Both the position numbers and the translations under genes were made by a program. DNA of 64,000 nucleotides from Methylobacterium sp. J-067 (GTDB taxonomy: Bacteria > Pseudomonadota > Alphaproteobacteria > Rhizobiales > Beijerinckiaceae), in assembly GCF_022829465.1 (NCBI RefSeq), contig NZ_JAKSXZ010000123.1, positions 61,835 through 125,834 of the forward strand. Direction: 5' to 3'. Within the stretch, counting starts at the first letter, position 1. Every line of letters begins with the position of its first letter. The notes under the pieces are model-generated. The model was not told where the DNA came from, searched no databases, and worked only from the letters and a program-made list of their open reading frames with translations. This document shows positions 1 through 8,895 of the stretch, one piece after another.

Positions 1-432
1 CTCGCCATGGGCGACGCAGACGTCGATCACCTGCCCCGCCGTGTAGGCGCGGGCGAAGCGCGTGTCGGTGCGCTCGACCCGCAGGGTCTGCCGGTGGCAG
101 ATGAACCGGCGGTCGACGTTGCGCATCAGGACGCCGGGCAGCAGGCCCGATTCGCACAGGATCTGGAAGCCGTTGCAGATGCCGAGCACGAGGCCGCCCC
201 GGGCCGCGTGGGCGCGCACCGCATCCATGGCCGCTGCCCGGCCCGCGATGGCGCCGCAGCGCAGGTAATCGCCATAGGAGAAGCCGCCGGGCAGGACGGC
301 GAGGTCGGTGCCGGCGGGCAGCGCCGTGTCGGCGTGCCACACCATCGAGACCTTCGCCCCCGAGAGCCGCAGCGCCCGCGCGACATCCGCCTCGCGGTTC
401 GACCCGGGGAAGACGACGATGGCCGCGTGCAT
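1..432 (-). CDS. purQ: Phosphoribosylformylglycinamidine synthase, glutaminase subunit PurQ (C-terminus cut by window edge)
   Basis: PurQ is the class-I glutamine amidotransferase subunit that feeds ammonia to PurL for formation of FGAM in purine synthesis, in the cytoplasm. The N-terminal 144 residues are visible. They begin MHAAIVVFPGSNREADVARA and contain the LPGGFSYGDYLR segment and the nucleophile elbow GICNGFQIL with its catalytic Cys, then the NVDRRFICH region typical of PurQ. The catalytic His/Glu near the C-terminus lie beyond position 1. The ATG shares one base with the purS stop (TGATG), so the two are translationally coupled. Family assignment is secure; only the 3' end is missing. 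Confidence 0.96.
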   Translation of the reverse strand, partial: MHAAIVVFPGSNREADVARALRLSGAKVSMVWHADTALPAGTDLAVLPGGFSYGDYLRCGAIAGRAAAMDAVRAHAARGGLVLGICNGFQILCESGLLPGVLMRNVDRRFICHRQTLRVERTDTRFARAYTAGQVIDVCVAHGE

Positions 433-671
433 CAGGCGATCTCGATCGCGTAATTCTCGACGACGGTGTTGGCGAGAAGCTTCTCGCAGGCCGCCTTCAA
501 GGTCTCCTGGGCCGACGCGGAATCGGCGGCGGCGACCTCGAGATCGAAGACCTTGCCCTGCCGGACACCCTCGATGCCGGCGATCCCGAGCGACTTCAGG
601 GCCGCCTCGATCGCCTTGCCCTGGGGATCCAGCACGCCGGTCTTCAGGGTGACGGTGATTCGGGCTTTCAT
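432..671 (-). CDS. purS: Phosphoribosylformylglycinamidine synthase subunit PurS
   Basis: PurS is the small structural subunit (here 79 aa, normal length) that bridges PurL and PurQ in the three-part FGAM synthase of purine biosynthesis. The sequence MKARITVTLKTGVLDPQGKA, then a GIEGVRQGKVFDLEV strand and a C-terminal NTVVENYAIEI strand, is the standard PurS ferredoxin-like fold. It immediately precedes purQ with a TGATG stop/start overlap. About 130 bp without a gene lies upstream and probably carries the promoter; the purC often found before purS in Rhizobiales is not here. Confidence 0.95.
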   Translation of the reverse strand: MKARITVTLKTGVLDPQGKAIEAALKSLGIAGIEGVRQGKVFDLEVAAADSASAQETLKAACEKLLANTVVENYAIEIA

Positions 672-805
672 CGCTGTTTAACTCACCGGTTGCCGAGCGC
701 GCACCGCGCCGGCGACATCGAAAACGTGATCGGCGATCCTTAGATCAGCCCGCTCACCTTGTCGAACGTTGAGAAAGGTCCGCCACCCTGCACGGCACGC
801 AGGAT

Positions 806-1036
806 TCAGGACCGTCTGGCTTGGGTGATCGGCTCGATGCTCGTGGCGCGGCGCCAGAGCTGGAGCATGATCCAGGCGGCGAACAGGCTGAAGAGCCCCA
901 TCAGGACATGGCCGACCCGGTCTCCGAGGTCGAACAGACCCGCCAGCGCCCAGCCGGCCGCGATCGCCACGGCGAACACCTCCGTGCCCACCAGGACCAT
1001 CATGCTCAGGATGGTGACCGCATTGCGTGCGTTCAC
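806..1036 (-). CDS. Small two-helix inner-membrane protein, function unknown
   Basis: A 76-aa protein read from a GTG start, preceded by a purine-rich GGAAGGG stretch. It has two predicted membrane helices, roughly residues 6-35 (ILSMMVLVGTEVFAVAIAAGWALAG) and 42-62 (VGHVLMGLFSLFAAWIMLQLW), and a short basic tail. I do not recognise a named family. It lies downstream of actR and upstream of purS on the same strand, but the gaps (about 100 and 130 bp) make an operon uncertain. The hydrophobic pattern and codon use support a real gene. Confidence 0.6.
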   Translation of the reverse strand: MNARNAVTILSMMVLVGTEVFAVAIAAGWALAGLFDLGDRVGHVLMGLFSLFAAWIMLQLWRRATSIEPITQARRS

Positions 1037-1137
1037 GAGTTCAGCCCTTCCCGCCGCCCGTCGACCGGGCTCGCAAGGCGTCCTGCTACCTCAGGGCGGG
1101 CAGGCGGCGCAAGCAGCGCCGCCCGGGTCGCGCCCGC

Positions 1138-1737
1138 TCAGCGCGGGGCGCGCTTGGCCAGGATGCGCTGGAGCGTCCGGCGGTGCATGTTCAGGCGGCG
1201 CGCCGTCTCGCTGACATTGCGACCGCAGAGTTCATACACCCGCTGAATGTGCTCCCACCGCACCCGGTCGGCGGACATCGGGTTCTCCGGCGGATCCGCG
1301 CGCTCGCCCGGCTGGGCCATGAGCGTGCCGTGGATCTCGTCGGCGTCGGCGGGCTTGGCGAGGTAGTCGAACGCGCCGAGCTTCACGGCCGTCACCGCCG
1401 TGGCAATGTTGCCGTAGCCGGTGAGGATGACGCCGCGCGCCTCCGGCCGGCGCTCCTTGAGCCGGGCGATGACATCGAGGCCGTTGCCGTCGCCGAGGCG
1501 CATGTCGATCACCGCGAAGGCGGGGGCATGGGACTCGACGGCGGACACGCCCTCGGCGACGCTTTCGGCCACCTGGACATGGTAGCCACGGCTTTCCATC
1601 GCCCGCGCGAGACGGGTGGAGAAGGGCTTGTCGTCATCCACGATCAGCAGGCTGCGATCGGTGAAGGCGGCAAGCGGATCGGAATCGCTCAAGATCGCGG
1701 CATCGGTCGCCGCGGAGGTCCCGGATTGCGTGAGCAT
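1138..1737 (-). CDS. actR: ActR/RegA/PrrA-family redox response regulator
   Basis: A 199-aa DNA-binding response regulator and partner of the ActS/RegB kinase encoded just upstream. In alphaproteobacteria this pair adjusts respiration, photosynthesis, carbon and nitrogen fixation to redox state. The receiver domain (about 28-145) has the acidic pocket VDDD (33-36), phospho-acceptor Asp78 (VIDMRLGDG) and Lys128 (LAKPAD). A proline-containing linker leads to a Fis-type HTH at about 170-196 with the family hallmark NVSETARRLNMHRRTLQRIL, almost invariant in RegA proteins. The start follows GAAAGGGACCCCCG and sits 36 bp after the actS stop. The N-terminal 25 residues are longer than in Rhodobacter RegA, so a slightly later start is possible. 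Confidence 0.94.
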   Translation of the reverse strand: MLTQSGTSAATDAAILSDSDPLAAFTDRSLLIVDDDKPFSTRLARAMESRGYHVQVAESVAEGVSAVESHAPAFAVIDMRLGDGNGLDVIARLKERRPEARGVILTGYGNIATAVTAVKLGAFDYLAKPADADEIHGTLMAQPGERADPPENPMSADRVRWEHIQRVYELCGRNVSETARRLNMHRRTLQRILAKRAPR

Positions 1738-1773
1738 CGGGGGTCCCTTTCGAAGATGTCTCTGTTGAAACCT

Positions 1774-3168
1774 TTATATAGGCACGATGTCGCGCGGCGG
1801 CAGGGGCGCGGAACCACTTATCTCCGGAGAATGGCGCGGAACGGCTCCTCTTTCGAAGATATGCCGCGCCCACGAAACCCGGACGATGGCACCATGGGCA
1901 TTGGCCGCGGCCGCGTTCGACAGGCTGATCTGCGCGCCGGACCGCTCGATCAACGTCTTGGCGATGAACAGGCCGAGGCCGAGACCGACCGTCGCGCTGC
2001 CGCCGTCCTGCGATTGCTCGACGCTGCGGGTGGTCACGTAGGGCTCGCCCGCGCGCAGCAGCACCTCCGCCGAGAAGCCCGGCCCGTCGTCGCGGATCTC
2101 GATCCAGACCCGGTCGTGGTTCCACTGGCCGGTGATGGCGACCCGCGTGCTGGCGAAGTCGACCGCGTTGTCGAGGATGTTGCCCAGGCCGAACATCACG
2201 CCGGGGTTGCGGCGGCAGGAGGGCTCCGGCCCCTCGCCATGGCAGGAGGCGTCGATGACGACGCCGAGCGCCCGCTGCGGCGCCACCAGTTCCTCCACGA
2301 GGTGGCTGAACGTGACGGTGGTGAGGAAGTCGCCCTCGCCCTCGCCGTCGAGGGAGGTGAGCTTGCCGAGGATGCCGCGGCAGCGGTCGACCTGCTCGCG
2401 CAGGAGGGCGAGGTCTTCCGCCACCGCCGGGGAGGCATCCGGCCCCAGCTGGCGGATCAGTTCCTTCGAGACGACCATGATCGTGCCGAGCGGCGTGCCG
2501 AGTTCGTGCGCCGCCGCCGCCGCGAGCCCGTCGAGCTGCGACAGGTGCTGCTCGCGGGCCAGGACGAGTTCGGTGGCGGCGAGCGCCTGGGCGAGCTGGC
2601 GCGCCTCCTCCGCCACCCGCCACGCGTAGACGCCGGTGAAGGCGGTGCCGAGGAGGATCGCGGTCCAGACCCCCGAGACGTAGAGGAACGGCAGTTCGAT
2701 CTTGCCGTCCGCGAACCAGGGCAGCGGCCGGTGGACCAGGGCGAGCAGCGTCGCGAGGCCGATGGCCAGCAGCCCCAGCGCCAGGGTGCGCTCCGGCGGC
2801 AGGGCGGTGGCCGAGATGAGGACCGGGGCAAGGAAGAGGAGCGAGAACGGGTTCTGCAACCCGCCCGTGAGGAACAGGAGCGCGGCCAGCTGCACGATGT
2901 CGAAGGCCAGCAGCAGGGCCGCCGAATCGGCGTTCAGCCGGTAGCTCGCCGGGAAGCGGATGCGCAGGGCGAGGTTCAGCCACGACGAGGCGGCGATGAC
3001 GAGGAAGCACCAGCCGAAGGGTAGGTTCAGGCCCAGCCCGAACTGAGCCCCGACCACGGCCGCGCTCTGCCCGGTGATGGCGAGCCAGCGGAGCCTGACG
3101 AAGGTATCGAGCCGAAGCTGCCGCGCCCTGCCGTCGAGTCCGGTCAGTCGCTCCTGGATCGTATGCAT
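1774..3168 (-). CDS. actS: ActS/RegB/PrrB-family redox sensor histidine kinase
   Basis: A 464-aa membrane histidine kinase that senses the redox state of the quinone pool and a cysteine thiol and phosphorylates ActR. Six predicted membrane helices occupy about residues 28-185. The quinone-binding heptapeptide GGLQNPF (102-108) is intact. The H-box AAAAHELGTPLGTI carries the phospho-His at 221, and the redox-active Cys of RegB corresponds to Cys263 in REQVDRCRGIL. The ATPase domain shows the N box (GNILDNAVDFA), DDGPGFS and GLGLGLFIAKTL. A proline-rich tail of about 25 residues follows. It is the first gene of the actS-actR unit and divergent from phaZ. Confidence 0.95.
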   Translation of the reverse strand: MHTIQERLTGLDGRARQLRLDTFVRLRWLAITGQSAAVVGAQFGLGLNLPFGWCFLVIAASSWLNLALRIRFPASYRLNADSAALLLAFDIVQLAALLFLTGGLQNPFSLLFLAPVLISATALPPERTLALGLLAIGLATLLALVHRPLPWFADGKIELPFLYVSGVWTAILLGTAFTGVYAWRVAEEARQLAQALAATELVLAREQHLSQLDGLAAAAAHELGTPLGTIMVVSKELIRQLGPDASPAVAEDLALLREQVDRCRGILGKLTSLDGEGEGDFLTTVTFSHLVEELVAPQRALGVVIDASCHGEGPEPSCRRNPGVMFGLGNILDNAVDFASTRVAITGQWNHDRVWIEIRDDGPGFSAEVLLRAGEPYVTTRSVEQSQDGGSATVGLGLGLFIAKTLIERSGAQISLSNAAAANAHGAIVRVSWARHIFERGAVPRHSPEISGSAPLPPRDIVPI

Positions 3169-3324
3169 CCCAGGAAACTAGGGTGCTCCGGCCAGAACCC
3201 ACATCGATCGCGGCAGAAAGCCCGGACAATCCCGGTTTCACCCTCGGGTGGGGCGAGGCGCCGCGCCGTTACGGCCCCATTCAGGGGGAACCTTCATCTT
3301 GAGCATGGGGTTGCCGCTTTCCAG

Positions 3325-3340
3325 ACGGGGCGAGCCCCGT
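3325..3340. promoter_or_regulatory. Perfect hairpin in the phaZ leader
   Basis: The sequence ACGGGGC-GA-GCCCCGT is a perfect 7-bp inverted repeat ending 16 bp before the phaZ ATG, just ahead of the ribosome-binding region CGAGGGATCCCCC. On RNA it would form a compact stem next to the translation start and could influence phaZ translation. The loop of two bases would open to at least four, so the true stem is six pairs. No function is proven. Confidence 0.35.
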
Positions 3341-3356
3341 TGCCGAGGGATCCCCC

Positions 3357-4634
<1,278 letters not shown>

Positions 4635-4646
4635 GACGCGGGCGGC

Positions 4647-4925
4647 TCAGGCCGCCTTCGCCGCCGGCTGCGCGGCGGGGCGCGGGCCGAACAGGGTCCG
4701 GTAGAGGGTGCCCGGCGTCACGGAGCGCCCGTCGCCGTCGATGATCGCCACCTCCGCGAGGCCGGCGGCCGACAGGCTCATGGCCTGGTCGAGGGCCGCC
4801 AGGAGCGAGGCATGGCGATGGTCCCGGCGGCCGACGGCGCAGCGGGCAGTGACGGTGTAGTTCACGGGGCGGAATCCTCGGCGGGCGGGCGCCGCGTCTC
4901 TCGCGGTCGCCATCGCCTCCGTCAT
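4647..4925 (-). CDS. Small protein of unknown function
   Basis: A 92-aa reading frame from ATG 4925. A more credible start may be the internal GTG at 4865, which has a good GAGGA ribosome-binding site and would give a 72-aa protein beginning VNYTVTARCAVGRRDHRHAS. The body predicts as a small alpha/beta fold with an amphipathic helix (LLAALDQAMSLSAAG) and a strand (EVAIIDGDGRSV), then an alanine/proline-rich tail. I do not recognise a family. It is convergent with phaZ (12 bp between stops) and lies just downstream of the SDR gene, separated from it by a terminator. Confidence 0.55.
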   Translation of the reverse strand: MTEAMATARDAAPARRGFRPVNYTVTARCAVGRRDHRHASLLAALDQAMSLSAAGLAEVAIIDGDGRSVTPGTLYRTLFGPRPAAQPAAKAA

Positions 4926-4975
4926 CCGCAATAACGGCAAGACGTTGCCTTAAGGTTGTCCAGCCGCCGATATCG

Positions 4976-5009
4976 AACAAAATCGCGCAGATGTGTTTAG
5001 TGCGCGATT
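4976..5009 (-). terminator. Rho-independent terminator after the SDR gene
   Basis: On the minus strand AATCGCGC and GCGCGATT form a perfect 8-bp stem (4981-4988 with 5002-5009) around a 13-nt loop, followed by TTTTGTT. The stem starts inside the stop codon of the SDR gene. It separates that gene from the small protein gene downstream. The long loop makes it weaker than a textbook terminator. Confidence 0.65.
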
Positions 5010-5802
5010 AACCGTTGTGTCCGCGCAGAGCCGGCAGGCCGATGCCGGTGGCCTCGAAGCCGCCATCGACGGCCACGACCTGCCCCGTCACGTAGGACGC
5101 CTTCTCCGAGCACAGGAACACGATGACGTTCGCCAACTCGCTCTCAAGCCCGTAGCGGGCGAGCGGCACCGCGTCGTGGTAGGCGGCGCGGATCTCGGGG
5201 CTGTGGACCGCCTTGGCCATGGCGGTGTCCACGGGGCCGGGGGCGACGGCGTTCACGCGGATGCCATGCTGGGCGAGTTCGACCGCCTGCTGCTTGGTGA
5301 GCTGGGCGAGCCCGGCCTTGCTGGTCCCGTAGGCGACCCGCAGCGTCGAGGCGCGCAGGCCCGAGATCGAGGTGATGTTCACCACCGCCCCGCCGCCATG
5401 GGCGGCCATGAGGGGCGCCGCCGCCTGGGTGCAGAGGAACGGCCCCGACAGGTTCACGGCGAGCACCTTCGACCAATCCTCGAAGGTCGTCTCCAGGAGC
5501 GGCTTGAAGATCGCGATGCCGGCGTTGTTGACGAGGGCGTCGAGCCGGCCGAACCGCTCCTCCACCTGCCGGACCGCCGCATTCACCTGCGCCGGATCGG
5601 AGACGTCGGCCACGATGGCCAGCGTCGCGTCGGGCTTGGCGAGGCGGCCCATCGCGGCCTCCAGGTTGCCGCCGTCGATGTCGAGGAGGGCGACCTTCCA
5701 GCCCTCCGCGAGGAAGCGCTCGACGCTGGCGAGGCCGATGCCCCGCGCCGCCCCCGTCACGAGGGCGATGCGGCCTTCGGCCGACCTTGGGGTTTCCTGC
5801 AT
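5008..5802 (-). CDS. Short-chain dehydrogenase/reductase (SDR), substrate unknown
   Basis: A 264-aa classical SDR, NAD(P)-dependent oxidoreductase. The cofactor loop TGAARGIG is at 16-23, Asp41 after the second strand suggests NAD(H) preference, NNAG is at 92-95, and the catalytic set Ser145, Tyr158 and Lys162 fits S-x12-Y-x3-K. The C-terminal YVTGQVVAVDGGF is typical of 3-oxoacyl-ACP reductase or glucose-dehydrogenase-like members. The sequence alone does not give the substrate. It follows murU on the same strand (42-bp gap) and may share its transcript; a terminator follows it. Confidence 0.88.
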   Translation of the reverse strand: MQETPRSAEGRIALVTGAARGIGLASVERFLAEGWKVALLDIDGGNLEAAMGRLAKPDATLAIVADVSDPAQVNAAVRQVEERFGRLDALVNNAGIAIFKPLLETTFEDWSKVLAVNLSGPFLCTQAAAPLMAAHGGGAVVNITSISGLRASTLRVAYGTSKAGLAQLTKQQAVELAQHGIRVNAVAPGPVDTAMAKAVHSPEIRAAYHDAVPLARYGLESELANVIVFLCSEKASYVTGQVVAVDGGFEATGIGLPALRGHNG

Positions 5803-5844
5803 GGTGCGATCTCCGTCGCGGGGTGGGCCCGGCGGCCCTTGAAC

Positions 5845-6597
5845 TTACGGAATCCGGGTGCTGGCCCGGACTCGCTCCTCGGCGGCGCGGATCGCCTCCG
5901 GGGTGCCGACATGCAGCCATTGCCCGTCGAGGCGCATGCCGAAGAGCCGCTCCGAGGCGATGGCCTTGTCGAACAGCCGGTTGAGGGAGAAGGCACCCTC
6001 CGGCGTGTCCGCGAACAGGGCGGGCTTCAGGATCGCGACGCCCGCGTAGATGAAGGGGGCGACCTTGCGCTCGCCGCGCCGTTCCAGGCGCCCGTCCGCC
6101 GCCATCAGGAAGTCGCCCGCGCCCTCGTAGCCGAGGCTCGTCGTGGTGGGCGCCACGAGGAGGAGCGCATCCATGCGCGCGCCGTCCCACGCGGCGATGA
6201 GGCGCGACAGGTTCGGCACCGGGCCTTCGAGCCAGAAGGAATCGGAGTTCAGCACCACGAAGGGCGCCGCGCCCATCAGCGGCAGCGCCTTGCGGATGCC
6301 GCCGCCGGTCTCCAGCAGCGCCTCGCGCTCATCCGAGACGGTGAGGCGCGGCGGCCCCGTCCGGCGGGCGAGATGCGCCTCGATCTGCTCCGCGAGCCAG
6401 TGGACGTTCACCACCGCGTCCGTCAGCCCCGCCTCGGCCGCCCGGTCGAGGGCGTGGTCGAGGAGCGGCTTGCCCGCCACCGCCACCAGGGGTTTCGGCA
6501 GGGTGTCCGTCACCGGCCGCATCCGCGTGCCGAGGCCGGCGGCCAGCACGAAGGCGCGGGTGATCGGGGTCTCGGGGGCGTCGCTCATGGAAGTCAT
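5845..6597 (-). CDS. murU: N-acetylmuramate-1-phosphate uridylyltransferase (MurU-type nucleotidyltransferase)
   Basis: Member of the sugar-nucleotidyltransferase family, 250 aa. Motifs are FVLAAGLGTRMRPVTDTLPK (nucleotide and metal site), VNVHWLAEQIEAHL, ETGGGIRKALPLMG, and VLNSDSFWLEG with the metal-binding Asp. In Pseudomonas and Caulobacter, MurU makes UDP-MurNAc from MurNAc-1-phosphate supplied by the kinase AmgK, bypassing de novo synthesis and fosfomycin. The AmgK domain is encoded 27 bp upstream on the same strand, which favours MurU over a mannose-1-phosphate guanylyltransferase. A second ATG at 6588 is an alternative start. Confidence 0.85.
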   Translation of the reverse strand: MTSMSDAPETPITRAFVLAAGLGTRMRPVTDTLPKPLVAVAGKPLLDHALDRAAEAGLTDAVVNVHWLAEQIEAHLARRTGPPRLTVSDEREALLETGGGIRKALPLMGAAPFVVLNSDSFWLEGPVPNLSRLIAAWDGARMDALLLVAPTTTSLGYEGAGDFLMAADGRLERRGERKVAPFIYAGVAILKPALFADTPEGAFSLNRLFDKAIASERLFGMRLDGQWLHVGTPEAIRAAEERVRASTRIP

Positions 6598-6624
6598 CCT
6601 GGCCGTCGCGCGGAATCAGGCCTC

Positions 6625-8205
6625 TTAGCTGTCGGCCTCTTGGCTATCGGCGACGGTGCCGGGCAGGTGCCGCGCGTGCCAGTCCCGCACGGCCGCCAGC
6701 GCCGGATGGGCGAGGTTGCGGGCGAGGTAGCCCTCGATCCGCGGCAGGTGGGCGAGGTAGCCGGGCTTGCCGTCCCGCCGGTCGAGCCGGGCGAAGATGC
6801 CGAGGATCTTCGTCGCCCGCTGCGCCGCCAGCAGCGCGTAGGCGGTGGCGAAGGCGCCCATGTCGAAGTTCGGATCGCGGGCGCGGCGCTCGCGGACATA
6901 GAGGCCGAGCAGGCGCAATTCGAAGTCGGCGCTGGCGTCGACGCGGGCATCCTGCAGCAGGGAGGCGACGTCGTAGGCCGGATGGCCCATCACCGCGTCC
7001 TGGAAGTCGATGACGCCGACCCGCTCCAGACCCTCCCGGTTCGGCAGCCAGATCAGGTTGGGGGAATGGTAGTCGCGCAGGGTCCAGGTCGGGCGGGCGG
7101 GGATGGCCCCGTCCAGCGCCTCGCGCCACAGGGCGACGAACTCGTCACGGACTTCCTGCGTGAGGCTCACGCCCCGGATGGCGGGGGCGTACCATTCCGG
7201 CAGAAGCTCCGCCTCGAAGAGCAGCGCCTCCTTGTCGTAGGGCGGGATGACGTGGTCGATCCCCTCCGCCACCGGCAACACGGCGGGCAGGTCGGTGGCG
7301 TGGAGCTTGGCGAGCAGCCGCACCGCCTCCGCGTAGCGCTCCGGCCGGGGGGCGCCGTTCTCGATCACCGGCTCGCTGCCGAGGTCTTCGAGGATCAGCA
7401 GCCCCTCGGTCAGGTCCTCGCCGTAGACCTTGGGCGCCGAGAAGCCGAGCGCCCGCAGGCCCCGGTCGAGGGCGACGAAGGCGTGGACGCTCTCCGCGAG
7501 GTGGACGATGGCCGAATAGGGCTTGCCGTCGCGCACGGGCGGGCCGTCCGCCCGGGCCGGGGAGATCATCAGCACCGCCGTGGTGCCGTCGGGCTTGCGC
7601 AGGCGCTCGTAGGCGCGGGACGAGGCATCGCCCTGCATCAGGATGCGCTCGGCATCGTCCCAGCCGGCGCGGGCCAGGAGCTTGCGCACCGCCCGCGCCC
7701 GGTCGATGCGGGCCTGCATGCCGCCGAAGCCCTCGATCCGGGCGAAGCGCGAGCCCTCGCCGAATTCCGGCCGGAGGGCCAGGGTGACGGAGAGGAGGGG
7801 CCCGCCCTGGGCCGGCATCTTCTCCGGCCACTCGACCAGGGTGATCGCCCCCTCGGCCATCTCCTCGAAGCCGAGTTCGACCAGCTCGTCCGGGTCGCGC
7901 AGCCGGTAGAGGTCGGCATGGACGATGGAGCGCCCGTCGCGGGCCGCGTAGGGCTGCACGAGGGTAAAGGTCGGGCTCGGCACTTCGAGGGCGGGATCGC
8001 CCGTCAACTCGCGGATGATGGCGCGGGCGAGCGTCGTCTTGCCGTCCCCGAGGCCGCCCGAGAGCGCCACCCGGTCCCCCGGCAGCAGGAACTCGCACAG
8101 GAACAGGCCGAGGTCCTCGGTCGCCATCTCGTCGGGCAACACGAATTCCCAGGCGGATCCCGCCTCGCCGCCTTCCTCGCGCACGTCCTGATCGTCGCCG
8201 CCCAA
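6625..8205 (-). CDS. tsaE: Fusion of TsaE (t6A tRNA modification ATPase) and AmgK-type sugar anomeric kinase
   Basis: Two proteins in one. The N-terminal part (about 1-165) is TsaE, with WEFVLPDEMATEDLG, Walker A GGLGDGKTT (50-58), PSPTFTLVQPY and HADLYRL; TsaE drives TsaD-TsaB in N6-threonylcarbamoyladenosine formation on tRNAs reading ANN codons. The C-terminal part (about 175-526) is an APH-fold kinase like AmgK, with LRDYHSPNLIWL (catalytic Asp and Asn) and IDFQDAVMGHPAYDV. AmgK phosphorylates MurNAc/GlcNAc at C1 for MurU, encoded next. I chose the TTG at 8205 because GGAGG lies five bases before it; the ATG at 8127 would remove conserved TsaE sequence. Longer starts would run into cynS. 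Confidence 0.88.
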   Translation of the reverse strand: MGGDDQDVREEGGEAGSAWEFVLPDEMATEDLGLFLCEFLLPGDRVALSGGLGDGKTTLARAIIRELTGDPALEVPSPTFTLVQPYAARDGRSIVHADLYRLRDPDELVELGFEEMAEGAITLVEWPEKMPAQGGPLLSVTLALRPEFGEGSRFARIEGFGGMQARIDRARAVRKLLARAGWDDAERILMQGDASSRAYERLRKPDGTTAVLMISPARADGPPVRDGKPYSAIVHLAESVHAFVALDRGLRALGFSAPKVYGEDLTEGLLILEDLGSEPVIENGAPRPERYAEAVRLLAKLHATDLPAVLPVAEGIDHVIPPYDKEALLFEAELLPEWYAPAIRGVSLTQEVRDEFVALWREALDGAIPARPTWTLRDYHSPNLIWLPNREGLERVGVIDFQDAVMGHPAYDVASLLQDARVDASADFELRLLGLYVRERRARDPNFDMGAFATAYALLAAQRATKILGIFARLDRRDGKPGYLAHLPRIEGYLARNLAHPALAAVRDWHARHLPGTVADSQEADS

Positions 8206-8220
8206 AACCACCTCCGCGAG

Positions 8221-8258
8221 CTTGCACGCATGGTCCGTAAAGCAGGGACCGATGCAAG
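8221..8258. promoter_or_regulatory. Two-part inverted repeat upstream of the cyanase promoter
   Basis: Outer arms CTTGCA (8221-8226) and TGCAAG (8253-8258) and inner arms GGTCC (8232-8236) and GGACC (8246-8250) form an interrupted palindrome. It sits about 75 bp upstream of the sigma-54-type element at 8333 and just before the start of the divergent tsaE fusion. Position and symmetry suit an activator site for a sigma-54 promoter, but it does not match the NtrC box I know; a regulatory role is an inference. Confidence 0.35.
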
Positions 8259-8332
8259 CCCAATCCCGCCGCCGCGCTGGTAACGCGACGGGGCGGTGCA
8301 GGGAAAGCACGGCCGCAACTCCCGGTCCAGGC

Positions 8333-8348
8333 TGGCACGGGGCTTGCC
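8333..8348 (+). promoter_or_regulatory. Sigma-54 (RpoN) type -24/-12 promoter for cynS
   Basis: TGGCACG-GGGC-TTGCC matches the sigma-54 consensus TGGCACG-N4-TTGCW except for the last weakly conserved base. The invariant GG (8334-8335) and GC (8346-8347) have the required spacing. It points at cynS and would place the RNA start near 8358, giving a leader of about 43 bases before the ATG at 8401. This predicts nitrogen-responsive (NtrC-type) expression of cyanase. Confidence 0.7.
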
Positions 8349-8400
8349 ACGGCGGAACGCCGTGACACCAACGAAGGCACGTCACGGTGCGGAGGACAGG

Positions 8401-8889
8401 ATGAAGCGCGAAGACCTCACCGAGAAGCTGCTCGATATCAAGCGGGAAAAAGGCTGGAGCTGGAAGTACATCCACGAGCAGATCGGCGGCCTGTCGCCCT
8501 TCCTGATCACCGCCGCCTGCATGGGCCAGATGAAGCTGCCCAAGGCGCAGGCGAAGCGTGCCGCCGAATTGTTCAGCCTCACCGAGGCCGAGGAGCGCAT
8601 GATCAACGAGGCGCCCTATCGCGGCTCGATCCCCTCCATGCCGCCGACCGATCCGCTGATCTACCGCTTCTACGAGCTGGTGATGGTCTACGGCACGACC
8701 TTCAAGGAACTGATCCAGGAGGAGTTCGGCGACGGCATCATGTCGGCCATCGACTTCAACATGGACATGGCGCGCGAGGCCAACAACAAGGGCGACCGCG
8801 TGAAGCTGACGATGTCGGGCAAGTTCCTGCCCTACAAGTATTACGGCAACGACGAGGGCACGCCGGAATACGGGTTCAAGGAGGGCTGA
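8401..8889 (+). CDS. cynS: Cyanate hydratase (cyanase)
   Basis: Cyanase decomposes cyanate with bicarbonate to ammonia and CO2, detoxifying cyanate and releasing nitrogen. At 162 aa it has normal length for the family. The N-terminal helical domain resembles an HTH fold (residues 1-80). The catalytic triad is complete: Arg89 and Glu92 in DPLIYRFYELV and Ser115 in DGIMSAIDF, with the spacing of Arg96/Glu99/Ser122 in the E. coli enzyme. The C-terminal GDRVKLTMSGKFLPYKYY is diagnostic. The ATG follows GGAGGACAGG. No cynT carbonic anhydrase or cyanate transporter lies beside it. A sigma-54-type promoter precedes it. Confidence 0.97.
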   Translation: MKREDLTEKLLDIKREKGWSWKYIHEQIGGLSPFLITAACMGQMKLPKAQAKRAAELFSLTEAEERMINEAPYRGSIPSMPPTDPLIYRFYELVMVYGTTFKELIQEEFGDGIMSAIDFNMDMAREANNKGDRVKLTMSGKFLPYKYYGNDEGTPEYGFKEG

Positions 8890-8895
8890 GCCCGT

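Noticed and set aside
1027..3024. A 665-residue frame opposite actR and actS.
   Set aside because: Shadow of the well-marked two-component genes; no ribosome-binding site or conserved motif.
4993..8283. A 1096-residue open frame on the plus strand opposite SDR, murU and tsaE-amgK.
   Set aside because: It is low-complexity, Arg/Gly/His-rich antisense translation caused by high GC third positions; three well-supported genes occupy the other strand.
8291..8310. GTGC-AGGGAAA-GCAC as an NtrC box.
   Set aside because: The half-sites are in the opposite orientation to the NtrC consensus (GCAC...GTGC).
8206..8475. A longer start for the tsaE fusion running into cynS.
   Set aside because: It would overlap the cyanase coding region and its promoter, and the added residues are not TsaE-like.
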